From Nocardioides rubriscoriae (GTDB lineage: Bacteria; Actinomycetota; Actinomycetes; Propionibacteriales; Nocardioidaceae): DNA of 64,000 nt. Positions 33,586 through 42,053 of this stretch are shown here, piece after piece. Every line of letters starts with the position of its first letter. Position 1 is the first letter of the stretch. The notes beneath the pieces were generated by a model. The model made no database searches, was not told the origin of the DNA, and saw nothing but the letters and a program-made list of their open reading frames with translations. The position numbers and the translations under genes were made by a program. The stretch spans positions 62,001 through 126,000 of the forward strand of contig NZ_VIYJ01000003.1 in NCBI RefSeq assembly GCF_008087085.1. The letters are read 5' to 3'.

Positions 33586-34308
33586 CTACTTCGCGGTCGC
33601 GAAGGAGCTGACGCAGTCGCCCTGGTTCTTGAAGACCGGCTTGGTGCTGGTGGCCCAGCCGCCGTTCTTGCACTGGTCCTTGCTCGTGAGCACGACGGGC
33701 TGGGTGAAGGTGTAGGTGTCGCCGGCGAAGTTGATCGCGTTGATGACGCCGTCGCCCTTGACGCCCGAGCCCAGCGAGAAGCCGAAGGCGTGGACGACCG
33801 TGGTCGGGAACGCAGCGCGCCACTGGTCGAGCGTGCCGTGGTTGTCGCTGCCGGACCCGCCGGTGTGCGACGGGGCGCCGTCCTTGACGAACTGCTGCGA
33901 GCCGTTGCTCAGCCACCAGTCGTTGCCGTAGGCAGCGGGCTCGCCGACGAGGATGCCGTCGTCGGTGCCGTCCGCGTTGAAGTCGACGACGAGCTGGAAA
34001 CCGGGCAGACCGCCCGCGGTGTTGGTGTAGTCGAGGCTCGGCTCCCCGACGCCCTTGAGCGCGACGTCGGTGGCGACGTACTCGGCGACCTTGTCGGTGC
34101 CGGTGGCGCCCTCGGTGTAGACGTGGAGCCCGCCGGTGCTGGTCACCTCGTAGTGGCCCGTCGCGCGGGTGTCCGAGAGACCCTTGACGAAGCCGTCCGG
34201 GACCGAGATCGTCCTGGCCGCGGCGTTGGCCACGCCGGACAGGGCCATCACCGAGACGGCGATCCCTGCCAGAGTCGTGCCGAGCCGGCCGTAGGTGCGT
34301 GCGTGCAT
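33586..34308 (-). CDS. Secreted protein of unknown function with C-terminal Cys motif
   Basis: A 240-residue protein with a signal peptide (RLGTTLAGIAVSVMALSGVANAA). The mature region is beta-rich, with Asp/Asn turns (VVDFNADGTDDGILVGE) reminiscent of VCBS/EF-like repeats. It ends with QCKNGGWATST...FKNQGDCVSSF, a conserved C-terminal element of many actinobacterial secreted proteins in which the two Cys probably pair. Start supported by GGGGGGAACAAC just before ATG. No enzymatic motif seen. Monocistronic. Confidence 0.75.
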   Translation of the reverse strand: MHARTYGRLGTTLAGIAVSVMALSGVANAAARTISVPDGFVKGLSDTRATGHYEVTSTGGLHVYTEGATGTDKVAEYVATDVALKGVGEPSLDYTNTAGGLPGFQLVVDFNADGTDDGILVGEPAAYGNDWWLSNGSQQFVKDGAPSHTGGSGSDNHGTLDQWRAAFPTTVVHAFGFSLGSGVKGDGVINAINFAGDTYTFTQPVVLTSKDQCKNGGWATSTKPVFKNQGDCVSSFATAK

Positions 34309-34525
34309 GTTGTTCCCCCCCAATTGTGGCTCCTGGTGCCGGCCGAGCCCGGCGCCCGAGGATGAACGGTTCACCCTAGGGAGCCGTAGTCCTTGCTGAT
34401 GGCCGATCATGCATCACGCATGGCCCGTTCGGGCCATCACCGACCCCTCGATCTCGGTCAGGGTTCGACTGGGGTCTTTGGTCCCGACGGCACCGACCCC
34501 GGACTCTGCGACGTACGGTCAGCGC

Positions 34526-35109
34526 GTGAAGCGCGTCCTCCTCGCCGTCCTGACCACCCTCCTTGCTGCGAGCGCCGCGACCCCGGCCCCCGCCTCGGCC
34601 GAGACCCTCCGCGGACGCGACCGCTCCCACGACGTGCGCCACTCGAGCAGGGGGGAGCGGGCGCACCTGGTCGACCGTGCGGACGGCGACATCCTGCGCT
34701 ACCGGTTCACCTACACCGACCGTCGGTTCTCGGCCGTCGTCCGCTTCCGCGACCTGCGTCGCGACGTGCCCTCGCGCTACCTGTCGGTCAACCTGCGCTA
34801 CGAGTCCGACGTCCAGCTCGAGTACCTCGAGGCCGAGGTGGAGGTCAGTCCCACCGACCTCCAGGGCCGCGCGCACGTCAACGGGGACGCGTGCCCTGCC
34901 GCGACGTCCGCCACCGGATCGACTACCGCCGCAACACCTTCCGGATCAGCTTCCCCGCCCGGTGCCTGCAGTCCACTCGCGTCGTCGACGCCAGCGTCGT
35001 CGGTGCGGTCTCGGACGCTCCAGTGAATGAGGCGTCCTACTTCTACGTCGACCGCGCCCCGCGACAGGGGCAGTCCGAGGGCGACGGGTTGAGGGTGCGG
35101 CGGGGGTAG
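34526..35109 (+). pseudogene. Secreted-protein gene with an internal frameshift
   Basis: From GTG 34526 the frame gives a signal peptide (VKRVLLAVLTTLLAASAATPAPASA) and a plausible mature domain up to NGDACPA (about 34900). It then turns into low-complexity Ala/Ser/Thr sequence ending at 35026. A different frame from 34897 gives CRDVRHRIDYRRNTFRISF, PARCLQSTR and YFYVDRAP to a stop at 35109, which looks like the true C-terminus. One missing or two (or five) extra bases at TGCCCTGCC (34892-34900) explain this. It may be a real mutation or a sequence error. TACGGT lies 6 nt before the GTG. Confidence 0.6.
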
Positions 35110-35590
35110 CCGCCCGCGCGTCGCGCTGGAGCCGGGCCGACCCGACTGACCTTCACGGTGGTCGAGGTGTGTGGGCTGCGACCGCAGCCGGCGCATCTGA
35201 CCCGATCCCACGGTGGTCGAGGAGGTCGCCTGCGACCGTCTCGAGACCCACTCACCGCAGCGGGCCTCGATGACTTGGTCCGAACCCTGCGGTCGGGGTG
35301 GTTTCGTGACGGCCGCGGGCGGCCTCCTCAACCTCCGTGTGGCTCGGTCGTCGTACGACGTCACCCGACGGTGGTCCAGGAGGTCGTCCGCGACCGTCTC
35401 GAGACCCCCTCACCGCAGCCGCTCTCGGTGACTTGGTCTGCACCTTGCGGCCGGGGTGGTTTCGTGACGGCCGCGGGCGGCCTCCTCAACCACCGTGTGG
35501 TGCAGCCTGCTCGACCGGAGGGTGGGGTGAGGACCGCTGGGCGTGCCGGTGACCCCGCCGTGGTGGTGCTGGGCGGGGTCGGTGGGGCGG
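35110..35590. repeat. Non-coding block of dispersed repeats beside HNH cassette 1
   Basis: No credible gene. Two copies of a ~40-nt unit beginning CCACGGTGGTCGAGGAGGTC and ending CGACCGTCTCGAGACC lie at 35208-35248 and 35368-35406. Two copies of a ~46-nt unit (GGTGGTTTCGTGACGGCC ... CTCAACCTCCGTGTGG) lie at 35297-35342 and 35455-35500. The same units recur at 47.8-48.1 kb. The first unit is the reverse complement of the repeat at 36941 and at 49517/49590, so the HNH gene is flanked by inverted copies. Confidence 0.8.
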
Positions 35591-36868
35591 TCAGGGTCGT
35601 CGACGTGATGGGCGGGCTGGACGGGGTGGGCGGAGTGGTGGGGGTCTGCGGTCGACGAGGTAGGTGGCGCCGGTGGGGCTGGTCCAGTGGTAGAGCCCGG
35701 GTCGGAGCATGACGTAGCGCCAGCGGGAGTGGGTCTTGGCGCGGTGGTGGCGCCGGCAGAGCATCGCGAGGTTGTGAGCCGACGTCGGCCCACCCGCTGA
35801 GAACGGGATGATGTGGTCGAGGTCGACCCGGCGTCTGGTGCAGCCGGGGAACACACAGGTGTGGTCCCTGAGTCGTACGAGCTCGCGGATCGCGTCGGTG
35901 GGCTCGTAGGCCTCAGTGGCGGGGTCGGTGGCGAGGTCGACGACGGGTTTGACGGTGACCTTGGTGCCGGCGGCCTGGCACCAGTGACGGATCTGTTCGA
36001 TGAGGACCGGGGACCAGGTGTTGTCGAGGAACCCGGGCAGGTCGGGGTGCTCGGCGTCCAGGTGGGCGTAGAGCGTGATCCCACGCCCGGTGCCACCGGT
36101 GATCTCGCCGGTGAGGAGGTCGAGGGCGAGCTGGTGGCGGCCCATCTCTCCCAGGGCTTGGGAGCGGCGGACGTCCAGGGTCTCGGTGGATCCGAGGTCG
36201 GCCAACGCCTGGGCCCCGTTCTTCAACGCGGCTTCGAGGTCGATCGCGTCGGCCAGGTCCAGGGTGGCGGTCATCTCCACGGTGCCCGACGTGTTGGCCT
36301 CGCCGAGGTGGACGTCGGCGTGACGGTTCTCGGCGGCCTTCTTCCTGCGGCGTTCGGCTTCGTCGGGGTCGTGCTTGGCCCGCGCGGCGTCGACGGCCCG
36401 GTCGACCTGGGCCCACGAACACGAGTGCAGGAACGGGGCGATGTCCTTATCGACCTCGGCCGCACCAGCCAAGGGGAGGTCGGTGGTGTGCTCGGCGACG
36501 CGGAAGGCCTTCCACACCGCCACCTCGAGCCGCACGACCCGGGCGTACAGGCGTGGGAGGCGGTAGCGCAGCTCGAGGGCTTTGCCGAGGTAGGCCAGGC
36601 CGCCGTCGGTGGACATCCCTAGTGACAACGCGAGGTCGAGGGCGGCGTACTCGCCGATGACCGGGCACCCGGGGCCGCCCAGGTGCAGGGCCGGTTCTTC
36701 CATGGGGTCGAGCAGGGCTGCGGTCTCGGACTCGTCGGCGGTGTTGACCGCTGCCCAGTCGAGGACGGCGGTGAGCTTGGCGACCTGGACCCTGGACTCG
36801 TCGTCGCGGTGTGCGCGCACGGACTCCAGCAGCGGGTCGCTGCTGGGGGTCCGGGTGCGGGTGGTCAT
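35591..36868 (-). CDS. DUF222/HNH endonuclease-family protein, cassette 1
   Basis: A 425-residue protein: DUF222 region (residues about 20-300; LHLGGPGCPVIGEYAALDLAL, LRYRLPRLYARVV), then the HNH nuclease HTCVFPGCTRRRVDLDHIIP ... NLAMLCRRHHRAKTHSRW with the Cys pair, the Asp-x-Asp-His and the terminal His-His. It is nearly identical along its whole length to the protein at 48166. The ATG has TAGAAT (36880-36875) six bases upstream, typical of a leaderless transcript. DNA-nicking or homing activity is inferred from HNH only. Confidence 0.88.
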   Translation of the reverse strand: MTTRTRTPSSDPLLESVRAHRDDESRVQVAKLTAVLDWAAVNTADESETAALLDPMEEPALHLGGPGCPVIGEYAALDLALSLGMSTDGGLAYLGKALELRYRLPRLYARVVRLEVAVWKAFRVAEHTTDLPLAGAAEVDKDIAPFLHSCSWAQVDRAVDAARAKHDPDEAERRRKKAAENRHADVHLGEANTSGTVEMTATLDLADAIDLEAALKNGAQALADLGSTETLDVRRSQALGEMGRHQLALDLLTGEITGGTGRGITLYAHLDAEHPDLPGFLDNTWSPVLIEQIRHWCQAAGTKVTVKPVVDLATDPATEAYEPTDAIRELVRLRDHTCVFPGCTRRRVDLDHIIPFSAGGPTSAHNLAMLCRRHHRAKTHSRWRYVMLRPGLYHWTSPTGATYLVDRRPPPLRPPRPARPSRRRP

Positions 36869-36874
36869 GCGTTC

Positions 36875-36900
36875 ATTCTACGCCCGATGTCTTATATTCG
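36875..36900 (-). promoter_or_regulatory. Promoter of HNH cassette 1
   Basis: On the minus strand TAGAAT (36880-36875) is a good -10 hexamer 6 nt from the ATG. The AT-rich TTCGAATATAAGAC further upstream (about 36902-36889) is conserved at the second HNH cassette. Confidence 0.5.
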
Positions 36901-36940
36901 AAAGTGTGAGCGACTGGTTTATGGAGGAGTTTTCGGGATC

Positions 36941-36995
36941 GGTGGGGGTGAGTCTCGTGACGGTCGCCAGGGCGACCTCCTCGACCACCGTGTGG
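36941..36995 (+). repeat. HNH-associated repeat, right-hand inverted copy of cassette 1
   Basis: GTCTCGTGACGGTCGC ... GGCGACCTCCTCGACCACCG. The internal GGTCGC/GCGACC arms make it a palindrome-like element. It is in opposite orientation to the units at 35208 and 35368. Confidence 0.65.
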
Positions 36996-37097
36996 TCGGG
37001 TCGCGCCTCGGGGCGTTTGTCCGTGCGCCGGGGCTGTACGGGTGTTGAATCGGGTCGCGCGCCGCGCGGCGCGCACCACCCACCGAAGGGACATGAC

Positions 37098-37304
37098 GTG
37101 GCAGGCATCGAGGACAAGCTCGACAAGGCGTACGAGACCAAGCCGGTGCAGGAGCTGGTGGACGCTCCGGTGGCAGCGCTGCAGGGCATCAGTGACGCGA
37201 AGGCGGCTCTGCTGACCGAGGCCCTGGGCATCAAGACGATCGGTGACCTCGGCACCAACAAGTACTTCCTGTGGGCTCAGGCGATCGCCAAGCTCGCCGA
37301 GTAG
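37098..37304 (+). CDS. Small helical protein (HhH-like), 68 aa
   Basis: A protein of 68 residues from GTG (VAGIEDKLDKAYETK). Residues 25-68 (PVAALQGISDAKAALLTEAL, then GIKTIGDLGTNKYFLWAQAI) resemble a helix-hairpin-helix-type DNA/protein binding motif of the 'GI-x-T-I-x-D-L' kind. GAAGGGACATGAC precedes the start. Conserved small actinobacterial orphan; role unknown. It ends at a hairpin facing the SDR gene. Confidence 0.65.
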   Translation: MAGIEDKLDKAYETKPVQELVDAPVAALQGISDAKAALLTEALGIKTIGDLGTNKYFLWAQAIAKLAE

Positions 37305-37311
37305 GTCGTCA

Positions 37312-37330
37312 GGGTGAGCAGTGCTCACCC
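37312..37330. terminator. Hairpin terminator between convergent genes
   Basis: GGGTGAG (37312-37318) pairs with CTCACCC (37324-37330). A second stem GGGCTC/GAGCCC follows at about 37337-37360. The pair lies between the stop at 37304 and the convergent stop at 37403. Confidence 0.55.
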
Positions 37331-37402
37331 ATCGGGGGGCTCGCTGTCGGGGTGAGCCCGTGAGGTGGTCGGCGTGACAACGTCGACCACCTCATGCCCT
37401 TC

Positions 37403-38308
37403 CTACCCGCGCCACCTCGCCCGTCCGGTCCGCCGGTCGCGCAGACGCCCGCCGGTGGTCCAGCCGCCGCGCAGGCCCTCGTCGGACGGGTCCGCCTCGA
37501 AGACGTTGCCGGAGTCGTCGGCCGACTCAGGACCGCGGAGCACGACGCGGTCGACCATGGGGCCGACGAGTCGGTCGTAGACGGCAGGCAGGCCGCGGAA
37601 GCCTGCGACGGCCAGCAGGTTGGCCGGCCCGACGTGGTCGATCCGGCGCGGACGGTCGAGGCGGTGCACGCAGGCCGCAGCGACGCGTTCGGGCGTGACC
37701 ACGGGCGGCGGTGCGGAGCCCAGGCGGCCGGCGTAGGTGCCGGCCTGGCGGTAGATCGGGGTGTCGACGGCGCCCGGCAGCACGAGGCTGACGTGCAGGC
37801 CGCGCTCGCGGCGTACCTCCGTCTGCAGCACGCGCACCAGCCCGAGCTGGCCCCACTTCGCGGCGCAGTAGCCGCCCATCGACGGCACGGCGATCTCGGC
37901 GAGCAGCGAGCTCACCACGACCAGGTGACCGCCGCCGGCCTCGCGGAAGCGCGGCAGGATCGAGCGGGCGAGGTTGGCGGTGCCGCCGACGGCGACGTCG
38001 ACCAGGTGGTGCAGCACCTCGGCGGGCAGGTCCTCGACCGAGCCGTAGGCCATCGCCTGGGCCGTGGTCACCGCGCCGTCCACCCGGCCGTACGCCGCCA
38101 CGCCGGCGGCCACCGCCCGCTCGACCGCGTCGGCGTCGGTGACGTCGGCGGCGGCGACCACGGTCGGTCCGGGCAGGCTCTCGGCCACGGCGTGGAGCCG
38201 CTGCTCGTCGCGCGCGACCAGCACGAGCCGGTCACCGCGGGCACTCAGCTGCTGCGCGACGGACAGTCCGATGCCGCTGCTGGCGCCGACGACGACGACC
38301 GAACGCAC
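37403..38308 (-). CDS. SDR-family oxidoreductase, paralogue A
   Basis: A classical short-chain dehydrogenase of 301 residues: VVVVGASSGIG (cofactor motif), VVSSLLAEIAVPS (Ser) and G-G-Y-C-A-A-K (Tyr-x-x-x-Lys). The C-terminal 50 residues are Arg/Gly-rich and atypical. It shares distinctive stretches with the SDR at 38611 (DTPIY, then PPPxxxPERVA), so the two are paralogues in divergent orientation around a DUF2945 gene. The substrate is unknown. The stop of the DUF2945 gene lies upstream by 3 nt, so both are probably cotranscribed. Confidence 0.82.
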   Translation of the reverse strand: MRSVVVVGASSGIGLSVAQQLSARGDRLVLVARDEQRLHAVAESLPGPTVVAAADVTDADAVERAVAAGVAAYGRVDGAVTTAQAMAYGSVEDLPAEVLHHLVDVAVGGTANLARSILPRFREAGGGHLVVVSSLLAEIAVPSMGGYCAAKWGQLGLVRVLQTEVRRERGLHVSLVLPGAVDTPIYRQAGTYAGRLGSAPPPVVTPERVAAACVHRLDRPRRIDHVGPANLLAVAGFRGLPAVYDRLVGPMVDRVVLRGPESADDSGNVFEADPSDEGLRGGWTTGGRLRDRRTGRARWRG

Positions 38309-38311
38309 GCC

Positions 38312-38515
38312 TCAGCCCTTCTCGAGCGACGACTCCTTGTGGGCAGCCGTCGCTCCCGTCTTGTCGGACTCGACGATCCAGTAGGGCTCGTCGTCGCTCG
38401 CCTTGAACTTCTGGCCGTCGTGCTGGAACTCCCTCGTCTTCTTCTCGACCGCCTTGCCCACCGTCTTGCCCTGAGAGGTGTTCCAGTGGACCTTGTCGCC
38501 CTTGCTGATGCTCAT
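38312..38515 (-). CDS. DUF2945 (TUDOR-like, hypervirulence-associated) protein
   Basis: The 67-residue protein reads MSISKGDKVHWNTSQGKTVG, then E-K-K-T-R-E-F, and D-E-P-Y-W-I-V-E-S-D-K-T-G-A-T-A-A-H-K, matching DUF2945 (HVA1 family TUDOR-like domain). It is small, soluble and basic. The function is unknown. It lies upstream of the SDR at 37403 with 3 nt spacing. Confidence 0.85.
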   Translation of the reverse strand: MSISKGDKVHWNTSQGKTVGKAVEKKTREFQHDGQKFKASDDEPYWIVESDKTGATAAHKESSLEKG

Positions 38516-38610
38516 GTCCTCGACGCTAGTGCGGCCCTCGCGGCGGCCGACTCCCCCCGACGGGCGCCCTCGTGCTGACCCGGTTGGTGGGTCACGGCCG
38601 CCGTCACGAG

Positions 38611-39414
38611 ATGGTCGTCGTGGTGACCGGCGCCTCCAGCGGCATCGGTGAGGCCACCGCGCTGCGCGCCGCGGGGGAGGGCCACCACCTCGTCCTGGTG
38701 GCCCGCCGCGCGGACGTGCTCGAAGAGGTGGCCGGCGCGTGCCGCGAGGCGGGCGCCGCGTCGGCCGACGTCGTGGTCACCGACGTCTCCGACGACGCCG
38801 CGGTCGCGGCGATGGTCGAGCAGGTGCTCGCCCTGCACCAACGCATCGACGCCGTGCTGCACTGCGCCGGCATCGTCAGCTACGGCCGCACGGAGGAGAC
38901 CACCGCCGACGACTTCGCCCAGGTCGTCGGCATCAACCTGCTCGGCGCTGCGTCCGTAGCGCGGCACGTCATCCCCGTCATGCGCGAGCAGGGCCGCGGC
39001 GACCTCGTGCTGGTCGGGTCGCTGCTCGGCCACATCGCCGTGCCCGAGATGACGCCGTACGTCGTGAGCAAGTGGGGCGTGCGCGCCCTGGCGCGCCAGC
39101 TGGTGATCGAGAACGTGGACAAGCCCGGGGTGCGCATCAGCCACGTGGCGCCCGGCAGCGTCGACACCCCGATCTACGACAACGCGCTCGACGACGCCGG
39201 CGGGGTCAACTCGCCGCCCCCGCCGACCATCAGTCCCGAACGCGTCGCGCGGGTCGTCCTCGACCGCGTCGACGCACGCCTGCACCGCTCCGGAGAGGTG
39301 CAGACCGCCTATCTCAACTACGGGATGATGGCGGCGTTCCGGCTGGCGCCGCGCACCTACGACCACGTGGTCGGCCCTCTCTTCGACCTCGTGTCGCGCA
39401 AGCGGGGGTCCTGA
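38611..39414 (+). CDS. SDR-family oxidoreductase, paralogue B
   Basis: A 267-residue classical SDR: VVVTGASSGIGEATA, N-N-A-G-like HCAGIVSYG, VLVGSLLGHIAVPEM with the catalytic Ser, and TPYVVSKWG (Tyr-x-x-x-Lys). Start chosen at the ATG immediately before the Rossmann strand; a GTG at 38572 would add 13 residues. Divergent from the DUF2945-SDR pair, separated by under 100 bp, so both share a promoter region. Confidence 0.82.
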   Translation: MVVVVTGASSGIGEATALRAAGEGHHLVLVARRADVLEEVAGACREAGAASADVVVTDVSDDAAVAAMVEQVLALHQRIDAVLHCAGIVSYGRTEETTADDFAQVVGINLLGAASVARHVIPVMREQGRGDLVLVGSLLGHIAVPEMTPYVVSKWGVRALARQLVIENVDKPGVRISHVAPGSVDTPIYDNALDDAGGVNSPPPPTISPERVARVVLDRVDARLHRSGEVQTAYLNYGMMAAFRLAPRTYDHVVGPLFDLVSRKRGS

Positions 39415-39562
39415 GCGACCGCAGTCATTCCTGGGGGTGGGGGTGGCCAGGCGCCGACCGACGTAACGTCAGTGGTGTCGCTGATGGAGTCGGACTTACG
39501 CAGTCCCGCCGTCGCCGACGCTCGATCCCGGCTCTGTCCGACCGAACCGTGCCGGGGTTCGT

Positions 39563-39602
39563 CTGAGGCTCCTCCTCCGCTCGGCGGGCGGAGGGGTCTC
39601 AG
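39563..39602. terminator. Stem-loop in the leader of the YihY/BrkB gene
   Basis: CTGAG..CCTCCGC (39563-39580) pairs with GCGGAGG..CTCAG (39588-39602) and is followed by TCGTTTTACC. It could be a terminator or attenuator within the 227-nt gap 39415-39641. Confidence 0.4.
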
Positions 39603-39641
39603 TCGTTTTACCGCCGCTGCGGCACGACGCGAGGAGATGCC

Positions 39642-40721
39642 ATGCCAGAAGAACGAAGCACCACGGCCACCGAGATCAGTGCTCACCGCAAGCCCGCCGC
39701 AGCCACCAGTCGCGACGTGTCGGCGGACGAGCGCGAGCCCGACTCGCCGACCGAGCTGACCGGTCGGTCGAAGAAGTTCGTGCTGCGCAAGACGCTCTCG
39801 GAGTTCTCCGACGACCAGTGCACCGACCTCGCCGCCGCGCTGACCTACTACGCCGTGCTCGCACTGTTTCCGGCCGCGATCGCGCTCACCTCGATCCTGG
39901 GACTCGTCGGGCAGGGACCGTCGGCCGTCGACGAGGTGCTCAAGATCCTCGACCAGATCGGCGCCGGTGGCGTCGTCGACTCCATCGGTCCGACCCTGGG
40001 TGACCTGAGCGGCTCGCAGAGCGCCGGGCTCGCCTTCGTGCTCGGCCTCGCCGGCGCGCTCTGGTCGGCGAGCGGGTACGTCGGTGCCTTCGGTCGCGCG
40101 ATGAACCGGATCTACGAGAAGGGGGAGGGGCGCCCGGTGTGGAAGCTGCGACCGGCGATGCTCCTCCTCACCGCCGTGCTGGTCGTCCTGGTCGCCGTCG
40201 TGCTGGCAGCGCTGGTGCTCACCGGCCCGGCCGCGCAGGCGGTCGGCGACTCGATCGGCCTGGGCGACACCACCGTCCTGGTCTGGAACATCGCCAAGTG
40301 GCCGGTGCTGCTGGGGATCGTGATGGTCATCGTCGCGCTCCTGTACTACTTCACCCCCAACGTGCGGCCGACGTCGTTCCGGTGGATCAGCGTCGGTGCG
40401 GTCGTCGCCATCCTCGTCTGGGTCGGGGCCAGCGTGGCGTTCGGCTTCTACGTGGCCAACTTCTCCTCCTACGACAAGACCTACGGCGCCCTGGCCGGCG
40501 TCATCGTCTTCCTGCTGTGGCTCTGGATCACCAACATCGCGCTGCTGTTCGGCGGCGAGCTCGACGCCGAGCTCGAACGCGGCCGCCAGCTGCAGCGCGG
40601 CGAGCCCGCCGAGGACGACATCCTGCTGCCCCACCGCGACACCCGGGGGCTGGACAAGAAGGCGAACAAGGAGCGCAAGCAGGCCGAGGAGGCCGCCGCG
40701 ATCCGCCGCGGTCGCGGCTAG
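39642..40721 (+). CDS. YihY/virulence factor BrkB-family membrane protein
   Basis: A 359-residue protein with a charged N-terminal 60 residues, then about six helices (LAAALTYYAVLALFPAAIAL, GLAFVLGLAGALWSASGYV, LLTAVLVVLVAVVLAALVL and others) in the order and spacing of YihY/BrkB. The C-terminal helix pair reads GALAGVIVFLLWLWITNIAL and FGGELDAELERGR, followed by a Lys/Arg/Glu-rich tail. The family is widespread and its transport role is uncertain. GAGGAG at 39631-39636 precedes the ATG. The gene ends base-to-base with the next convergent gene. Confidence 0.88.
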   Translation: MPEERSTTATEISAHRKPAAATSRDVSADEREPDSPTELTGRSKKFVLRKTLSEFSDDQCTDLAAALTYYAVLALFPAAIALTSILGLVGQGPSAVDEVLKILDQIGAGGVVDSIGPTLGDLSGSQSAGLAFVLGLAGALWSASGYVGAFGRAMNRIYEKGEGRPVWKLRPAMLLLTAVLVVLVAVVLAALVLTGPAAQAVGDSIGLGDTTVLVWNIAKWPVLLGIVMVIVALLYYFTPNVRPTSFRWISVGAVVAILVWVGASVAFGFYVANFSSYDKTYGALAGVIVFLLWLWITNIALLFGGELDAELERGRQLQRGEPAEDDILLPHRDTRGLDKKANKERKQAEEAAAIRRGRG

Positions 40722-42053
40722 TCAGCCGGCGTGGGGGTCGGGGAGCTGGGCGGGGTCCGCGAGCACGAGGACCTCGACGTCGCGGTCGGCGTACTCGGCC
40801 ACCACCGGTGGCAGCCCGGCTGAGCGCAGCCGGGCGTGCACGCCGGGGCCGTCGAGGGGCCACCCCACGACGGGGTGCCGCCAGTGGCAGAGCACGACGA
40901 CGCCGTCGGGGGTGAGGCTCCCGCGGAGACGGGCGGCCAACCCGTCGAGGGCCGCCGGGCTGAGGAAGTAGCCCACCTCGCTGACGACGGCGAGGTCGAC
41001 GGCGCCGTCGGGCCAGTCGACGGGCACCGACCCGAGACGTACGTCGACGTGGTCGAGCCCGGCGAGCCGGGCGAGGGCCGCGGTGGTCGCCGACGGGCTG
41101 GCGTCGAGCGCGAGCAGGGAGTCGCAGCGGGCAGCGAGGTCGGCGGCGAGCGCGCCGGTCGAGCACCCCACCTCCACCCCGCGCCGGAACCGCTCGCGCG
41201 GCAGCATCGCCAGCAGCAGAGCGCGTTTGCGGCGTTCGTACCAACGACGGTCGACGCCCCACGGGTCGGCCTGGGCCTCGTGCAGCGCGTCGAGGGCGTC
41301 GTCGCGGGCCGCGCCCTCCCAGAACACCTCGTACGACGCCGCGAAGTGCGCCAGGAAGTCGGCTGACAGCAGCGCCTCGTCGCCGGGCGCGGGTGACAGC
41401 GGACGCACCTGGGTGCGGTGGGCGGCGACGGCGGCCTGCTTGGTCGTCTGCTCGGCCGGGTCGAGGTCGAGACGTCGTCCGCTCGCCCACGGGGCGGCGG
41501 CGGGGTCGCCCCAGTGCCAGAACCAGACGGGGTACTCCAGCAGCCGGGCGCCGCTGCGGGCGGCCGTGGCCGCCGCGGCACGCCCGACGGCCTCGTGGTC
41601 GGCGTGCCCGTCACCGCGCCAGGGCGCGACGAGCAGGGTGTCGCGGCCGTCGCCGACGAGGTCGACGAGCCGGGCGACCAGGGCGTCCTCGTGGTCGCGC
41701 ACCCCGCCGTCGGGCAGCGTGAGCAGCACGGGGCGGGTGCCGGGCGACAGCAGCGCGACGGCGGCGTCGAGCTCGACGGCGCGCAGGGCGGCCAGCTGCT
41801 CCTGGGAGTGGGTGGGGGAGCGTGGGTGGCAGGCCTCGCCTCGGGTCGCGACCACCACGACGACCTCGAGGCCGAGCCGGTGCGCGCGACCCACGAGCCC
41901 GCCGGCGCCGAGTGTCTCGTCGTCGGGGTGTGCGGCGAGCACGACCACCCGCGTCAGGGCCGCGAGGTCCACCGCGGGCAGGTCGTGGCGCGCGGTCTCC
42001 GCACGCCACCCGGAGGCGGAGGTGCCGGACGCGTCGTCGTGGCGGAACGTCAC
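40722..42053 (-). CDS. Bifunctional PIG-L-type deacetylase / class I SAM methyltransferase
   Basis: A 443-residue fusion. Residues about 25-220 are a zinc-dependent LmbE/PIG-L deacetylase: A-A-H-P-D-D-E-T-L-G-A-G-G and, later, G-H-A-D-H-E-A-V, the metal ligands. Residues about 270-430 are a Rossmann methyltransferase (RGVEVGCSTGALAADLA, LALDASP, VVSEVGYFLSPAALDGL). PIG-L enzymes deacetylate N-acetylglucosamine-type sugars, here presumably the product of the nearby GT2 gene (inference). GTGA overlap with the preceding acyl-CoA-dehydrogenase-like gene. Confidence 0.87.
   Translation of the reverse strand: MTFRHDDASGTSASGWRAETARHDLPAVDLAALTRVVVLAAHPDDETLGAGGLVGRAHRLGLEVVVVVATRGEACHPRSPTHSQEQLAALRAVELDAAVALLSPGTRPVLLTLPDGGVRDHEDALVARLVDLVGDGRDTLLVAPWRGDGHADHEAVGRAAAATAARSGARLLEYPVWFWHWGDPAAAPWASGRRLDLDPAEQTTKQAAVAAHRTQVRPLSPAPGDEALLSADFLAHFAASYEVFWEGAARDDALDALHEAQADPWGVDRRWYERRKRALLLAMLPRERFRRGVEVGCSTGALAADLAARCDSLLALDASPSATTAALARLAGLDHVDVRLGSVPVDWPDGAVDLAVVSEVGYFLSPAALDGLAARLRGSLTPDGVVVLCHWRHPVVGWPLDGPGVHARLRSAGLPPVVAEYADRDVEVLVLADPAQLPDPHAG

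Noticed and set aside
35158..35712. ORFs inside the repeat block
   Set aside because: They translate the repeats themselves, lack start signals and have no protein-like composition.
36889..36905. LexA/SOS box upstream of the HNH gene (TTCGAATATA)
   Set aside because: The inverted TCGAAC/GTTCGA symmetry of an actinobacterial SOS box is absent; it is only an AT-rich promoter element.
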